From NCBI GenBank assembly GCA_900753165.1, contig CAADYC010000005.1, positions 1 through 5,428 on the forward strand: DNA of 5,428 nt. The letters run 5' to 3'. The DNA is from Clostridia bacterium. Lineage in GTDB: Bacteria > Bacillota > Clostridia > TANB77 > CAG-508. The position numbers were made by a program, and so were the translations under genes. Below the pieces are notes generated by a model that was given only the letters and a program-made list of their open reading frames with translations, was not told where the DNA came from and did no database searches. Positions 5,291 to 5,428 of this stretch are shown here, piece by piece; within the stretch, counting starts at the first letter, position 1; every line of letters begins with the position of its first letter.

Positions 5291-5428
5291 GTGTACTTTT
5301 ATTTTTTTGTTATGGTTTAGTAGAAATGATGCTTGCAATACTTGAATAGTATAGTTTTCATATTTTTCTCGGCTTTCCTTCATACTGTTAACAAATTCTA
5401 TAGTAAATACTCTAACAAACCCCGAAAA
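5270..5428 (-). CDS. Possible 3' end of an unrecognised gene entering from the window edge
   Basis: From the edge at 5428 the minus strand is open for 52 codons to a TAA at 5272-5270. The translation begins FSGFVRVFTIEFVNSMKESR and ends KIKVHLKFTKE. I recognise no domain. In DNA this AT-rich, an open run of this length is uncommon by chance but not decisive. Base and codon use differ from the neighbours: GGG, TCG, AGC and CGA appear, while the other genes favour AGA and A/T-ending codons. It could therefore be a transferred gene tail, part of an intergenic repeat, or non-coding. An internal ATG (5383-5381) has no good ribosome binding site. The end overlaps the possible promoter of the next gene. 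Confidence 0.3.
   Translation of the reverse strand, partial: FSGFVRVFTIEFVNSMKESREKYENYTIQVLQASFLLNHNKKIKVHLKFTKE

Noticed and set aside
1..5428. CRISPR array, tRNA, rRNA or insertion sequence
   Set aside because: No regularly spaced repeats, cloverleaf-like segments, conserved rRNA stretches or transposase motifs were seen on either strand.

Overview
The window looks like chromosome from a very AT-rich, probably spore-forming Firmicute of the Clostridia type. The evidence is strong AT bias, AAGGAGG-type ribosome binding sites, a MinD/MinE pair, a SpoIVFA/SpoIVFB-like pair, and a pilin-like protein starting KGITL, a type I associate with uncultured gut Clostridia. The lineage is an inference. 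Every supported gene lies on the minus strand, so transcription runs from high to low coordinates.

In transcription order: at 5428-5270 an open frame enters from the window edge and may be the tail of an unrecognised gene or just an intergenic repeat. A possible promoter (5290-5264) precedes a TVP38/TMEM64 membrane protein (5206-4475). Next is a small tail-anchored protein of unknown function (4371-4021), whose stop codon runs into a long hairpin (4022-3959) that probably ends that transcript. After a 150-base gap with a weak sigma-E-like promoter come an M23/LytM membrane protein (3802-2894) and, 16 bases on, an M50 intramembrane metalloprotease (2877-2221). This is the SpoIVFA-SpoIVFB arrangement. 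In Bacillus subtilis SpoIVFB is the pro-sigma-K processing protease and SpoIVFA holds and regulates it in the forespore outer membrane. A type IV pilin-like protein follows (2143-1358), closed by an intrinsic terminator.

minD (1246-455) then starts a new transcription unit. Its likely promoter has its -35 box inside the pilin terminator hairpin. Its 5' leader has a Shine-Dalgarno site serving a six-codon open frame that is folded into a hairpin, rather than the minD start directly. minE (424 to the edge) follows and is cut by the window end. It carries an unusually long charged C-terminal extension. MinD and MinE together set the division site by oscillation or polar positioning at the membrane. 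No minC is next to them.

I see no mobile element, CRISPR array, tRNA or rRNA. The most unusual points are the minD leader, the promoter-in-terminator junction, the SpoIVFB homologue without a CBS domain paired with a SpoIVFA-like protein with intact LytM metal ligands, and the reversed order of the spoIVF and min genes relative to B. subtilis.
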